IMG/VR virus record: IMGVR_UViG_3300032240_002387
Location: 1 to 31,853 of that record
DNA from: a virus
Length of the DNA stretch: 31,853 nt
Strand: one strand, 5' to 3'
The notes beneath the pieces are model-generated. The model did no database searches and was not told the origin of the DNA. It saw nothing but the letters and a program-made list of their open reading frames with translations. Each line of letters opens with the position of its first letter. The stretch's first letter is position 1. Below are positions 24,150-30,035 of this stretch, in pieces. The translations under genes were made by a program, and so were the position numbers.

Positions 24150-24837
24150 CTTCAGGATAATAAGTCATATCAATATCTGGTTGGATTTCTGCATAATATT
24201 CACGTAGTGCTCTAGCATCTTTTGCTGTTAAACCATTATCAACAAAGTCACGAATAGTTGCTAATTCTCTTTTACCGTTGACTGATGTAATCATGTATTT
24301 TAAGCGAGTTGTAATTTCAAATGAGCCTTGTGGTGTGATTTTCTTTAAACCTTTAATTTCAGCATCAATTGCTTGTTCATCACCATGAGTTAATAACTTA
24401 AATGTTACTACATTTCCAGATAATGGCATAGTGAATGTAAATTCATTTTTACCTTCTTGAAATAATGATAAATCAACTTCCTTTTCCTTTAATGATGATA
24501 AATCAGCAGTTATTGCTTCTTCAGCACCTGTAGACGGATTATAATATCTAAATTGATATTCAGCACCATATCCTAAAATACGAGCTCCCAACAGAATTGC
24601 GTTTTTATCGCACACTAATATGTCATTAAAACTAACTGGTGTTACAATTAATGATTGCATGACTCTGTTAAGTACAGAACCATCTTTAATATAGTTAGCA
24701 TTAGTAAGAATATCTTCTTCTTTAGCTGTCATATATTTCATTTCAATTTCACCTTTAGAAAGTGGTGATTCTTTTGGATATAATAATCCTTTTGAAGGTA
24801 ACGAAACCGTTTCGGTTGGCATTTTAAAATCGCTCAT
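24085..24837 (-). CDS. T4-type baseplate hub / tail assembly chaperone protein
   Basis: A 250-residue protein with the opening pattern MPTETVSLPSKGLLYPKESPLSKGEIEMKYMTAKEEDILTN and later ILGARILGYGAEYQFRYYNP, characteristic of the T4 gp26-like baseplate protein family (Pfam T4_baseplate, from memory). It ends PVGINFFWPDSGR. The position between tail tube and tape measure is that of tail assembly chaperones in many phages. A longer frame exists to an apparent start at 24891, but those 18 codons run through a terminator and the promoter motif. The ATG at 24837 (MSDFKMP), 23 bp after that motif, is the right start. The last 65 bp overlap the +1 frame described separately. Confidence 0.82.
   Translation of the reverse strand: MSDFKMPTETVSLPSKGLLYPKESPLSKGEIEMKYMTAKEEDILTNANYIKDGSVLNRVMQSLIVTPVSFNDILVCDKNAILLGARILGYGAEYQFRYYNPSTGAEEAITADLSSLKEKEVDLSLFQEGKNEFTFTMPLSGNVVTFKLLTHGDEQAIDAEIKGLKKITPQGSFEITTRLKYMITSVNGKRELATIRDFVDNGLTAKDARALREYYAEIQPDIDMTYYPEGAEEGISIPVGINFFWPDSGR
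24105..24111 (-). other. Candidate slippery run for translational frameshift
   Basis: On the minus strand the end of the hub/chaperone gene reads AAC TTT TTT TGG, a run of seven T. A tRNA-Phe on the second TTT can re-pair with TTT after a +1 slip and continue as GGC CTG ACT CAG into the 105-codon frame. A -2 slip reaches the same frame. The overlap that allows shifting spans 24087-24164. No stimulatory hairpin is obvious. Confidence 0.5.
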
Positions 24838-24860
24838 ATAACATTTTATTTTGTTCGTAT

Positions 24861-24868
24861 ATAAATAT
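24861..24868 (-). promoter_or_regulatory. Candidate late promoter core, hub/chaperone gene
   Basis: The minus strand reads TATATATTTATATACGAACA. The core ATATTTAT lies 23 bp before the ATG at 24837, just after a terminator. At least 20 bases around the core are identical to the site at 28580. Confidence 0.5.
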
Positions 24869-24881
24869 ATAAAAAAAGAAA

Positions 24882-24900
24882 GCGTCTGCAAAGCAGACGC
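24882..24900 (-). terminator. Intrinsic terminator after the tail tube gene
   Basis: A perfect 8-bp GC-rich stem (GCGTCTGC with GCAGACGC) closes a 3-base loop, followed on the minus strand by TTTCTTTTTTT. It lies 28 bp after the tail tube stop codon and directly before the next promoter-like motif. Confidence 0.9.
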
Positions 24901-24928
24901 CTTCTAAAGAAAAGAAATATGAAGGGAA

Positions 24929-25414
24929 TTAGAAATTCAATACGCAATAGTCCATAGCAATAGTAACTGTTAAGTTAACTGCTGCTTCACTAGACCAATC
25001 ATATTCACCAAAGTTTGCAGTTTTTACATATGCACCTTTGATTACCCATTCGCTAACAATGTCACCTACTGGGCCTAATACGTTTAATACTAAATCTTTT
25101 TTATAAAAATCAGAATAACCATCACGGCCTGTTACTGATTCATGAGCCAAACGAGCCCATTCCATTACAGCCTGAGCACCACTTGGAGTGATTGGATCAT
25201 ATAATTCTAAGTTCATGTCTTGCCATTTAACTTTACCTTTTACTTTACGGTAAACGTTGATATGGTCAAGAACAATTTCACCTGCGTCAAATTGAGGAGA
25301 CGCTGCTTTCTTAATTAAATATGCTGGGATACCATCTACATACATGATGAAACGGTTCTGCACTTTTGGTTCGAAAGCGGTGAACATTATTTGGTTTGCG
25401 TCTAATACAGCCAT
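24929..25414 (-). CDS. Tail tube protein, T4 gp19 type
   Basis: A 161-residue protein of the contractile-tail tube family. Typical features are FEPKVQNRFIMYVDGIPAYLIKKAASP at the start, then EIVLDHINVYRKVKGKVKWQDMNLELYDP and the C-terminal strand AAVNLTVTIAMDYCVLNF. It polymerises as stacked rings around the tape measure and forms the channel for DNA. Length matches T4 gp19 (about 163). It follows the sheath gene by 46 bp, with a promoter-like motif 23 bp before its ATG and a strong terminator after it, so it can be transcribed alone at high level. Confidence 0.93.
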   Translation of the reverse strand: MAVLDANQIMFTAFEPKVQNRFIMYVDGIPAYLIKKAASPQFDAGEIVLDHINVYRKVKGKVKWQDMNLELYDPITPSGAQAVMEWARLAHESVTGRDGYSDFYKKDLVLNVLGPVGDIVSEWVIKGAYVKTANFGEYDWSSEAAVNLTVTIAMDYCVLNF

Positions 25415-25437
25415 TTTATGTTAAATTTTGTCTATTA

Positions 25438-25445
25438 ATAAATAT
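25438..25445 (-). promoter_or_regulatory. Candidate late promoter core, tail tube gene
   Basis: The minus strand reads ATAATATTTATTAATAGACA. The core ATATTTAT lies 23 bp before the tail tube ATG, in the short gap after the sheath gene. Confidence 0.45.
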
Positions 25446-25460
25446 TATTGTTTATAACTC

Positions 25461-27176
25461 TTACGCTGGGAATGTTGCGCCCGTTGGTAATACTGTGAAA
25501 TCTAACACAATGAATTCTGCTGTTTTACTTGGTTGTAAATAGATTTGACCAACTAATTGGTTTCTATCGATTACATCAGGTGTGTTATTAGAATCATCCA
25601 TTACCACTTTATAAGCATATAAACCTTGACGTTGAACTACTGATTCTAAATAAGGATTTGCAATGCTCATAAATCTGTTTCTTGTAGCTGCTGTATTTTG
25701 TTCAAATACTAATGAACGACCTACTTGACCTAAGAAACCTTTTAATGTAATTAATAAACGACGAACGTTAATTCTATCTAATGAAGTTGATTTTTTCTGT
25801 AATGTCTTTTGACCAAACGCTACAACACCTTCTCCAGGGAATGAAGCTAATGGGTTAACATTTACATCATATAAAGTATCGCGATCTGTTTGAGATAATC
25901 TTCTTTCAGCACGTAATACTGATCCAATTCCACCACGATTTAAACCTGCTGGAGCAAACCATTCAGCACCTACTTGGTCGTTGAATGCGAATACACCACC
26001 CATTACTACTGATGGAGGACACCATACAGCCTTACCTAAGTTAGAACTGAATAATTGTATCCATGGGTAGTAAGCCGCTCCGTAACTTGAACCATTAGCA
26101 GCAGCAGCTGAAACAGCAGCTGAAACATTAGCTCCGTAAGCTGTAGTATCGATAATTGCCATTGAATCACCTCTACCTTCACAAACTGCAACTACATCAT
26201 CTGAAATTGAACTTAAAGGGCCTGTACCTAATGTAGCACCTGGAACTAATAATAAGTTGAAACTGTAATCATCTTTATTTGATAATAAAGTTAAAGCATC
26301 TGCATAATCAGCAGCAACGAATCCTTGACATTCACCTGCAGCTGTTGTATTTGCTTCGAAGAAAGAACCTGTTCTACTTGTTGCTGCAACACCACCACTA
26401 AATGAACCACTAGCAGATGTTGGTAAAGAACCACTATAAGTAGTTGCTTTATAATTTCCGTTATTATCGATTGAATCGATAGTATTGTTTACTGCTTTAA
26501 CACGAACATATGAAGAACCACCATCAAAACTACCTGAAATTTCTACTAAGCCTTTTGAAGCATTGTAAACAGGTTTTGTATCACCTACTACACGAGAAAT
26601 ATAATTTGGTTGAGCTGGGTCTAATGATAAGTTTGTAAATGTTTCTAAAACATTTTTATTATTTGCATTGTCATCACCACGGCGAATTACTAAAGTAAAT
26701 GTACCTTTTGTAGTGTTAACGTTAGTTACTTCCCAACGTACGTTTTCTTTAGATCCTGAAACTAATGCACCTGATACTTCTGTACCACCTGCATTATTTG
26801 CAACATCTCCCCAATGGGTTGATTCTAATACAAATGAAGCAGTTGGGTTAATTGATGCTGATACTGATGAACTTGCATAAGTATCATAAGAAGAACCACT
26901 GATGATTTTTGTTACTAATAATGAATTTCCACCGTTATTGAAGTATTCTTTAGCAGCTAATGATGTAAAGTATTCATAGTAGTTACTTCCACTTTTGAAT
27001 ATATCACCAAAAACTGACAAATATTCACTATAAGATGTTACGACTGTTGGTGCCATTGGGTTACCTTTAACTGTAGGACCAACAATAGCAGCTCCAACTT
27101 CTTGAATACCTCTTTGTACTAAACTCTTATCGTTTTCGCGAGTAAAAACGCCTGGAGAGATAATTTTTTCTGCCAT
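25461..27176 (-). CDS. Tail sheath protein, T4 gp18 type
   Basis: A 571-residue contractile sheath subunit. The N-terminus (ISPGVFTRENDKSL) and AIVGPTVKGNPMAPTVVTSYSEYLSVFGD are typical of the sheath family, as are the C-terminal region NRFMSIANPYLESVVQRQGLYAYKVVMDDSNN and the ending AEFIVLDFTVLPTGATF. The middle part (about residues 100-290) is Ser/Thr/Asn/Gly-rich and is likely the variable surface domain. Sheath contraction drives the tube through the envelope. The tube gene follows directly. A promoter-like motif lies 38 bp before the start. Confidence 0.95.
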   Translation of the reverse strand: MAEKIISPGVFTRENDKSLVQRGIQEVGAAIVGPTVKGNPMAPTVVTSYSEYLSVFGDIFKSGSNYYEYFTSLAAKEYFNNGGNSLLVTKIISGSSYDTYASSSVSASINPTASFVLESTHWGDVANNAGGTEVSGALVSGSKENVRWEVTNVNTTKGTFTLVIRRGDDNANNKNVLETFTNLSLDPAQPNYISRVVGDTKPVYNASKGLVEISGSFDGGSSYVRVKAVNNTIDSIDNNGNYKATTYSGSLPTSASGSFSGGVAATSRTGSFFEANTTAAGECQGFVAADYADALTLLSNKDDYSFNLLLVPGATLGTGPLSSISDDVVAVCEGRGDSMAIIDTTAYGANVSAAVSAAAANGSSYGAAYYPWIQLFSSNLGKAVWCPPSVVMGGVFAFNDQVGAEWFAPAGLNRGGIGSVLRAERRLSQTDRDTLYDVNVNPLASFPGEGVVAFGQKTLQKKSTSLDRINVRRLLITLKGFLGQVGRSLVFEQNTAATRNRFMSIANPYLESVVQRQGLYAYKVVMDDSNNTPDVIDRNQLVGQIYLQPSKTAEFIVLDFTVLPTGATFPA

Positions 27177-27214
27177 AGTATTTTTTAATTAATTTGATTT
27201 GAATTATTCTGATA

Positions 27215-27222
27215 ATAAATAT
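27215..27222 (-). promoter_or_regulatory. Candidate late promoter core, tail sheath gene
   Basis: The minus strand reads CGAATATTTATTATCAGAAT. The core ATATTTAT lies 38 bp before the sheath ATG, the longest leader of the set. Confidence 0.4.
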
Positions 27223-27248
27223 TCGGAAAAATACGTAACCGATTGGGG

Positions 27249-27509
27249 TTATGGTAAAATTTCACCTGTCTGAACATCTAAAGTTCCTTCACCATATTTT
27301 TCACGAATCTTAACAAGGAATTCATTTTGGCGAGTTTCTGCAGATCTTATATCAGCGTATAACCCTGTTAATTCATTGTCAATTAACTTTAATTGATCTT
27401 CTAATTCATGTTTATTGTATTGTAACTGACCAATTTCAAATACTGTATCTGAATATTGTTTGCGTAATGTAACGAGTTCAGTTAATTCTTGTTCTGTAAT
27501 TTTGCTCAT
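27249..27509 (-). CDS. Small coiled-coil phage protein
   Basis: An 86-residue protein that is almost entirely one coiled coil (ELTELVTLRKQYSDTVFEIGQLQYNKHELEDQLKLIDNELTGLYADI), ending in KIREKYGEGTLDVQTGEILP. Small proteins with this coiled coil and a YGxGxLDxxTGE ending occur near tail genes in T4-like phages as far as I recall, without an assigned function. It follows the zinc-finger gene by 1 bp. Its place before the sheath gene suggests a structural or assembly role. Confidence 0.65.
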   Translation of the reverse strand: MSKITEQELTELVTLRKQYSDTVFEIGQLQYNKHELEDQLKLIDNELTGLYADIRSAETRQNEFLVKIREKYGEGTLDVQTGEILP

Positions 27510-27510
27510 A

Positions 27511-27738
27511 TTATTGTTCCCATTTTTGTTTTGGACAACTATCTTTCATTGGACTGAATACTTTTTTATTTAATGGACATCCACAAGCATTACAGTACCA
27601 AAATTTCATCACATCATTATGAGTTTTATGTTCACAACTATCACATACTGATAGACGATGTTCTGCTATTAATTTTTGTTCAGGAGTTGGGTTAGCAGCT
27701 GCTATCCATGCTTTACCTATTTCTACTAATTTATTCAT
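27511..27738 (-). CDS. Small zinc-binding protein
   Basis: A 75-residue protein with C32/C35 (CDSC), C49/C52/C54 (CNACGC) and C68 (SCPKQKW). The layout CxxC ... CxxCGCPLxxK ... CPxxKW is a recurrent small phage zinc-ribbon form. The N-terminal 30 residues form a helix (MNKLVEIGKAWIAAANPTPEQ). The function is unknown. It is separated from the gene before it by a terminator and sits 1 bp before the coiled-coil gene. Confidence 0.7.
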   Translation of the reverse strand: MNKLVEIGKAWIAAANPTPEQKLIAEHRLSVCDSCEHKTHNDVMKFWYCNACGCPLNKKVFSPMKDSCPKQKWEQ

Positions 27739-27760
27739 ATAACTTGATTTAATAAAGAAA

Positions 27761-27779
27761 AGCCCCTAAATTAGAGGCT
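27761..27779 (-). terminator. Intrinsic terminator after the 156-residue gene
   Basis: On the minus strand AGCCTCTAATTTAGGGGCT folds into a 6-bp stem with one G-T wobble (AGCCTC with GGGGCT) that can extend by A-T pairs. It is followed by TTTTCTTTATT. It lies 24 bp after the stop of the 156-residue gene. Confidence 0.75.
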
Positions 27780-27803
27780 ATTTCTTCACTTTATATAGAG
27801 GGA

Positions 27804-28274
27804 TTAGTCTTCAACTTTAACCAATTGGAAGAATGTTTGATAATTACCTTCTGTCTCTACATGAGCAAAATCTTCGATTTTGAAAGGTTTGTATTCTAAT
27901 TCTGTTTCTTGGTTTAATAAATCGTTGTATTCCTTTTGAAATTCAAAGAAATCTGGGTTTGGTTCTGTTTTGAATTTTGGGTTTCCTTCTTCGTCGACAC
28001 CATCTTCCTTTCTGATAGATGGAGATAGTTGATAACCACCTTGTTCATCTGTTGAACCATACTTTACGATCAATTCATCGCGAAGTTTGTTAATTGATTC
28101 TTTTTCAGAAGTCAATCTTTTGTTTAAATCAGTGATCCAATATTTAGTGATCATATTAAGTTTTTCACTCAATAATCCTTTAGAAATTGCTTCACCTGTT
28201 TGTTGGTTTACTAAACCATTAATTTCAGCTTCAAGATTTAAAATCTCGAATAATTTTAGACTAATTTTTTCCAT
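27804..28274 (-). CDS. Hypothetical protein with coiled-coil segments
   Basis: A 156-residue acidic protein. An N-terminal helix (ISLKLFEILNLEAEINGLVNQQTGE) and a second helical region (WITDLNKRLTSEKESINKLRDELIVKYGS) are followed by a polar stretch with SIRKEDGVDEEGNPKF. The C-terminal helix (FFEFQKEYNDLLNQETELEYKPFKIEDF) completes it. The layout is that of small helical phage tail-associated proteins, but no family can be named with confidence. It lies 15 bp after the membrane-anchored protein gene and ends in a terminator. Confidence 0.6.
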   Translation of the reverse strand: MEKISLKLFEILNLEAEINGLVNQQTGEAISKGLLSEKLNMITKYWITDLNKRLTSEKESINKLRDELIVKYGSTDEQGGYQLSPSIRKEDGVDEEGNPKFKTEPNPDFFEFQKEYNDLLNQETELEYKPFKIEDFAHVETEGNYQTFFQLVKVED

Positions 28275-28289
28275 AACTTTCTTTCTATA

Positions 28290-28556
28290 TTATTTTGTTT
28301 TCTTTGTTGCTTTTTTAGGAGTAGCTTGTTTAACTGTTTCCTTAACTTCTTTAGTTACTTTTTTAGCTTTTTTAATAGTCTCATTTTTAGGAGCTATTTC
28401 CTCAGCTTTTTCAATTACAGCTTCAACTTCAGCAGCAATTGGTTCTAATTTTTCAGCAACGGCTTCGATTTGTTCTTTGATAGCAGGTGCTTTTTTGGAT
28501 ACTCTGTAGGCAACAAATGCTGCTACAGCAACGATCAATACGATTACTAATAACAT
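28290..28556 (-). CDS. Membrane-anchored protein with Lys/Ala-rich tail
   Basis: An 88-residue protein. Residues 2-17 (LLVIVLIVAVAAFVAY) form a single N-terminal membrane helix without a lipobox or cleavage site. A Glu/Ala-rich helix follows (IKEQIEAVAEKLEPIAAEVEAVIEKAEEIAP). The C-terminus is strongly basic (KKAKKVTKEV ... KKATKKTK), like histone H1 tails. The positive tail would be cytoplasmic and could bind DNA or membrane lipids; this is inference. It has its own promoter-like motif 23 bp upstream of its ATG, one of the two best-conserved copies. Confidence 0.6.
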   Translation of the reverse strand: MLLVIVLIVAVAAFVAYRVSKKAPAIKEQIEAVAEKLEPIAAEVEAVIEKAEEIAPKNETIKKAKKVTKEVKETVKQATPKKATKKTK

Positions 28557-28579
28557 GTTTTATATTTTTTTGTTCGTAT

Positions 28580-28587
28580 ATAAATAT
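28580..28587 (-). promoter_or_regulatory. Candidate late promoter core, membrane-anchored gene
   Basis: The minus strand reads TATATATTTATATACGAACA. The core ATATTTAT lies 23 bp before the ATG at 28556. Core and flanks are identical to the site at 24861, so conservation extends well past the core. Confidence 0.5.
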
Positions 28588-28612
28588 ATAATAGAATTCA
28601 AAAACCGCAATC

Positions 28613-28843
28613 TTATAAAGAAGAAAGACGAGTTTCTACTTCTTGTCTAATTGCGTTAAATGCTGTTTCTGTTATTTCTTCAATTACATTGTTAGTAATA
28701 TCCTCAGCTATTTTGTTATAAAAGGGAGCTGGTGCTACTACGCGTATTGAGCATTCGTTAGGTTCATTAACTAAAACTATAATTTTTTGTGTTTCATTAT
28801 CTACTGATAAATGAACTTGTTTTCCTTTGTAATAATTTATCAT
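28613..28843 (-). CDS. Hypothetical protein following the fibre genes
   Basis: A 76-residue protein with an N-terminal beta-rich half (YYKGKQVHLSVDNETQKIIVLVNEP, then CSIRVVAPAPFY) and a C-terminal amphipathic helix (NVIEEITETAFNAIRQEVETRL). No family is recognised. It lies 17 bp after the Cys-rich gene, at the end of the fibre gene cluster. It could be a fibre assembly helper, but only position suggests this. Confidence 0.55.
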   Translation of the reverse strand: MINYYKGKQVHLSVDNETQKIIVLVNEPNECSIRVVAPAPFYNKIAEDITNNVIEEITETAFNAIRQEVETRLSSL

Positions 28844-28860
28844 AAATTTTTATTTTAATT

Positions 28861-29253
28861 TTAGCAAAAACTACATCCATAATAATAACAGGGATCTGGG
28901 TATGGGTCACAATCATATCCCCAACAACTGCAACTATATCCACTACTATATCCACAAATAGATGAGTTATATTCTTGAATTGAGTCGTATGTCCCACAGC
29001 TACCATTAGCATATGTAAAATATAAATCATACCCACCACCACCACAATAAGATGTAATAAATGTTCCTGAAGGTTGACAGTTAGAACAAGCTGTTATTGC
29101 TGTAATCATACCTGATGAGTTAACTGAATATACATTAGTTCCATCAGATATCCAACCAGCACTTACAGTAGTTACTCTTTTTTCATCAGTGTATAAGTAG
29201 CACCCTACTGATAAGTTAGAACAATACGTATAAAATGATAAACACTGTGCCAT
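28861..29253 (-). CDS. Cys- and Tyr-rich fibre-associated protein
   Basis: A 130-residue protein with 14 Cys, seven of them in the last 35 residues or so. That segment reads SICGYSSGYSCSCWGYDCDP, then YPDPCYYYGCSFC. The first half contains VGCYLYTDEKRVTTVSAGWISDGTNVYSVNSSG, a small beta-type module. No signal peptide is present. Cys density like this suggests metal binding or disulfide cross-links forming after release from the cell. It lies 14 bp after a gene whose product ends in a similar Cys cluster, and both follow the fibre gene. A tail-fibre tip or adhesin role is inferred. Confidence 0.65.
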   Translation of the reverse strand: MAQCLSFYTYCSNLSVGCYLYTDEKRVTTVSAGWISDGTNVYSVNSSGMITAITACSNCQPSGTFITSYCGGGGYDLYFTYANGSCGTYDSIQEYNSSICGYSSGYSCSCWGYDCDPYPDPCYYYGCSFC

Positions 29254-29267
29254 AATTTAATTTTATT

Positions 29268-30035
29268 TTAACATCCACTTACTCCACAACAATCACACCC
29301 GTTACCATTATTTTGACTTGAATAACAAGCATCACTTGGTGATGATGTACTATAACATTGATAATAACCGTATGTTACTAATGAATATGCTTTAATATAA
29401 TAATTTGTATTAGGTTGAGCTATAAATGTGTATGATAGTGATTGTAAATTAGCTGAATGAGATTCAGGTTTAAATAACTGTTGGTTACTAATTAAAGAAC
29501 CATTAGCATATACTTCTAAAAATCCATATCCATCAGCATTCCAACCATAATTACCAGCCCCTTCAGGATTTATTAATCCATAATTTGCTTGAACATAAAC
29601 ACTATTTCCTACTCTAACAGCAGCATTCATTTGGGGTGAATATTGGGGACTACCAAAAAACATTCCATCTAAACCATTATTTGGATCTAATCTAAGTATA
29701 GCTCCATTTGTATACCCAAACAAATCTACGTTTAAATAAGGATTACCCTCTTGACTCATTTCAAATAATACTGAGGCTGTTCTTAAAGGGTTTATGTAAT
29801 TATAGTTACAAGTATAATTTGGAGAAGGGCCAAAAGTATTTCCTCCTAAATCACTATTAGGTATAAAACCACCATCAGGTGAATCTCCTCCATAAACATA
29901 AACGGAATTATATACCTCTCGGCGAGTTAAACATCTGTTAGTAGCAGGAATAGAGGTTTTAGCTAATAGTAAATTTTCATTTACCATAGCTTGCAATTCG
30001 TTTCCTGTTATTTGGTAATTACCACTTCTAGCCAT
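29268..30035 (-). CDS. Putative tail-fibre-associated protein with Cys-rich end
   Basis: A 255-residue protein, rich in Asn, Gly, Tyr and Ser. The N-terminus (SGNYQITGNELQAMVNENLLLAKTSIPATNRCLTRREVYNSVYV) could be the attachment part. The body (residues about 85-225) looks like a beta-sandwich, with FLEVYANGSLI and SLSYTFIAQPNTNYYIKAYSL resembling carbohydrate-binding folds in general shape. It ends NGNGCDCCGVSGC; four of its eight Cys are in these last residues. Its start overlaps the fibre stop by 1 bp, so it is coupled to the fibre and is likely a fibre component. No catalytic motif is seen. Confidence 0.65.
   Translation of the reverse strand: MARSGNYQITGNELQAMVNENLLLAKTSIPATNRCLTRREVYNSVYVYGGDSPDGGFIPNSDLGGNTFGPSPNYTCNYNYINPLRTASVLFEMSQEGNPYLNVDLFGYTNGAILRLDPNNGLDGMFFGSPQYSPQMNAAVRVGNSVYVQANYGLINPEGAGNYGWNADGYGFLEVYANGSLISNQQLFKPESHSANLQSLSYTFIAQPNTNYYIKAYSLVTYGYYQCYSTSSPSDACYSSQNNGNGCDCCGVSGC

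Noticed and set aside
24838-24891. Eighteen extra N-terminal codons of the hub/chaperone gene, from 24891.
   Set aside because: They run through a terminator hairpin and the promoter-like motif; the ATG at 24837 opens the conserved N-terminus.
27228-27248. A weak hairpin after the 86-residue coiled-coil gene (TAACC/GGTTA, then TATTTTT).
   Set aside because: The stem is only 5 bp and AT-rich, too weak to call a terminator.
8081-28587. Reading the repeated motif as T4-type late promoters (TATAAATA) on the plus strand.
   Set aside because: The complement of the core does contain TATAAATA, but all genes are on the minus strand and the spacing to minus-strand start codons is regular, so minus-strand promoters are the better reading. 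RNA mapping would settle it.
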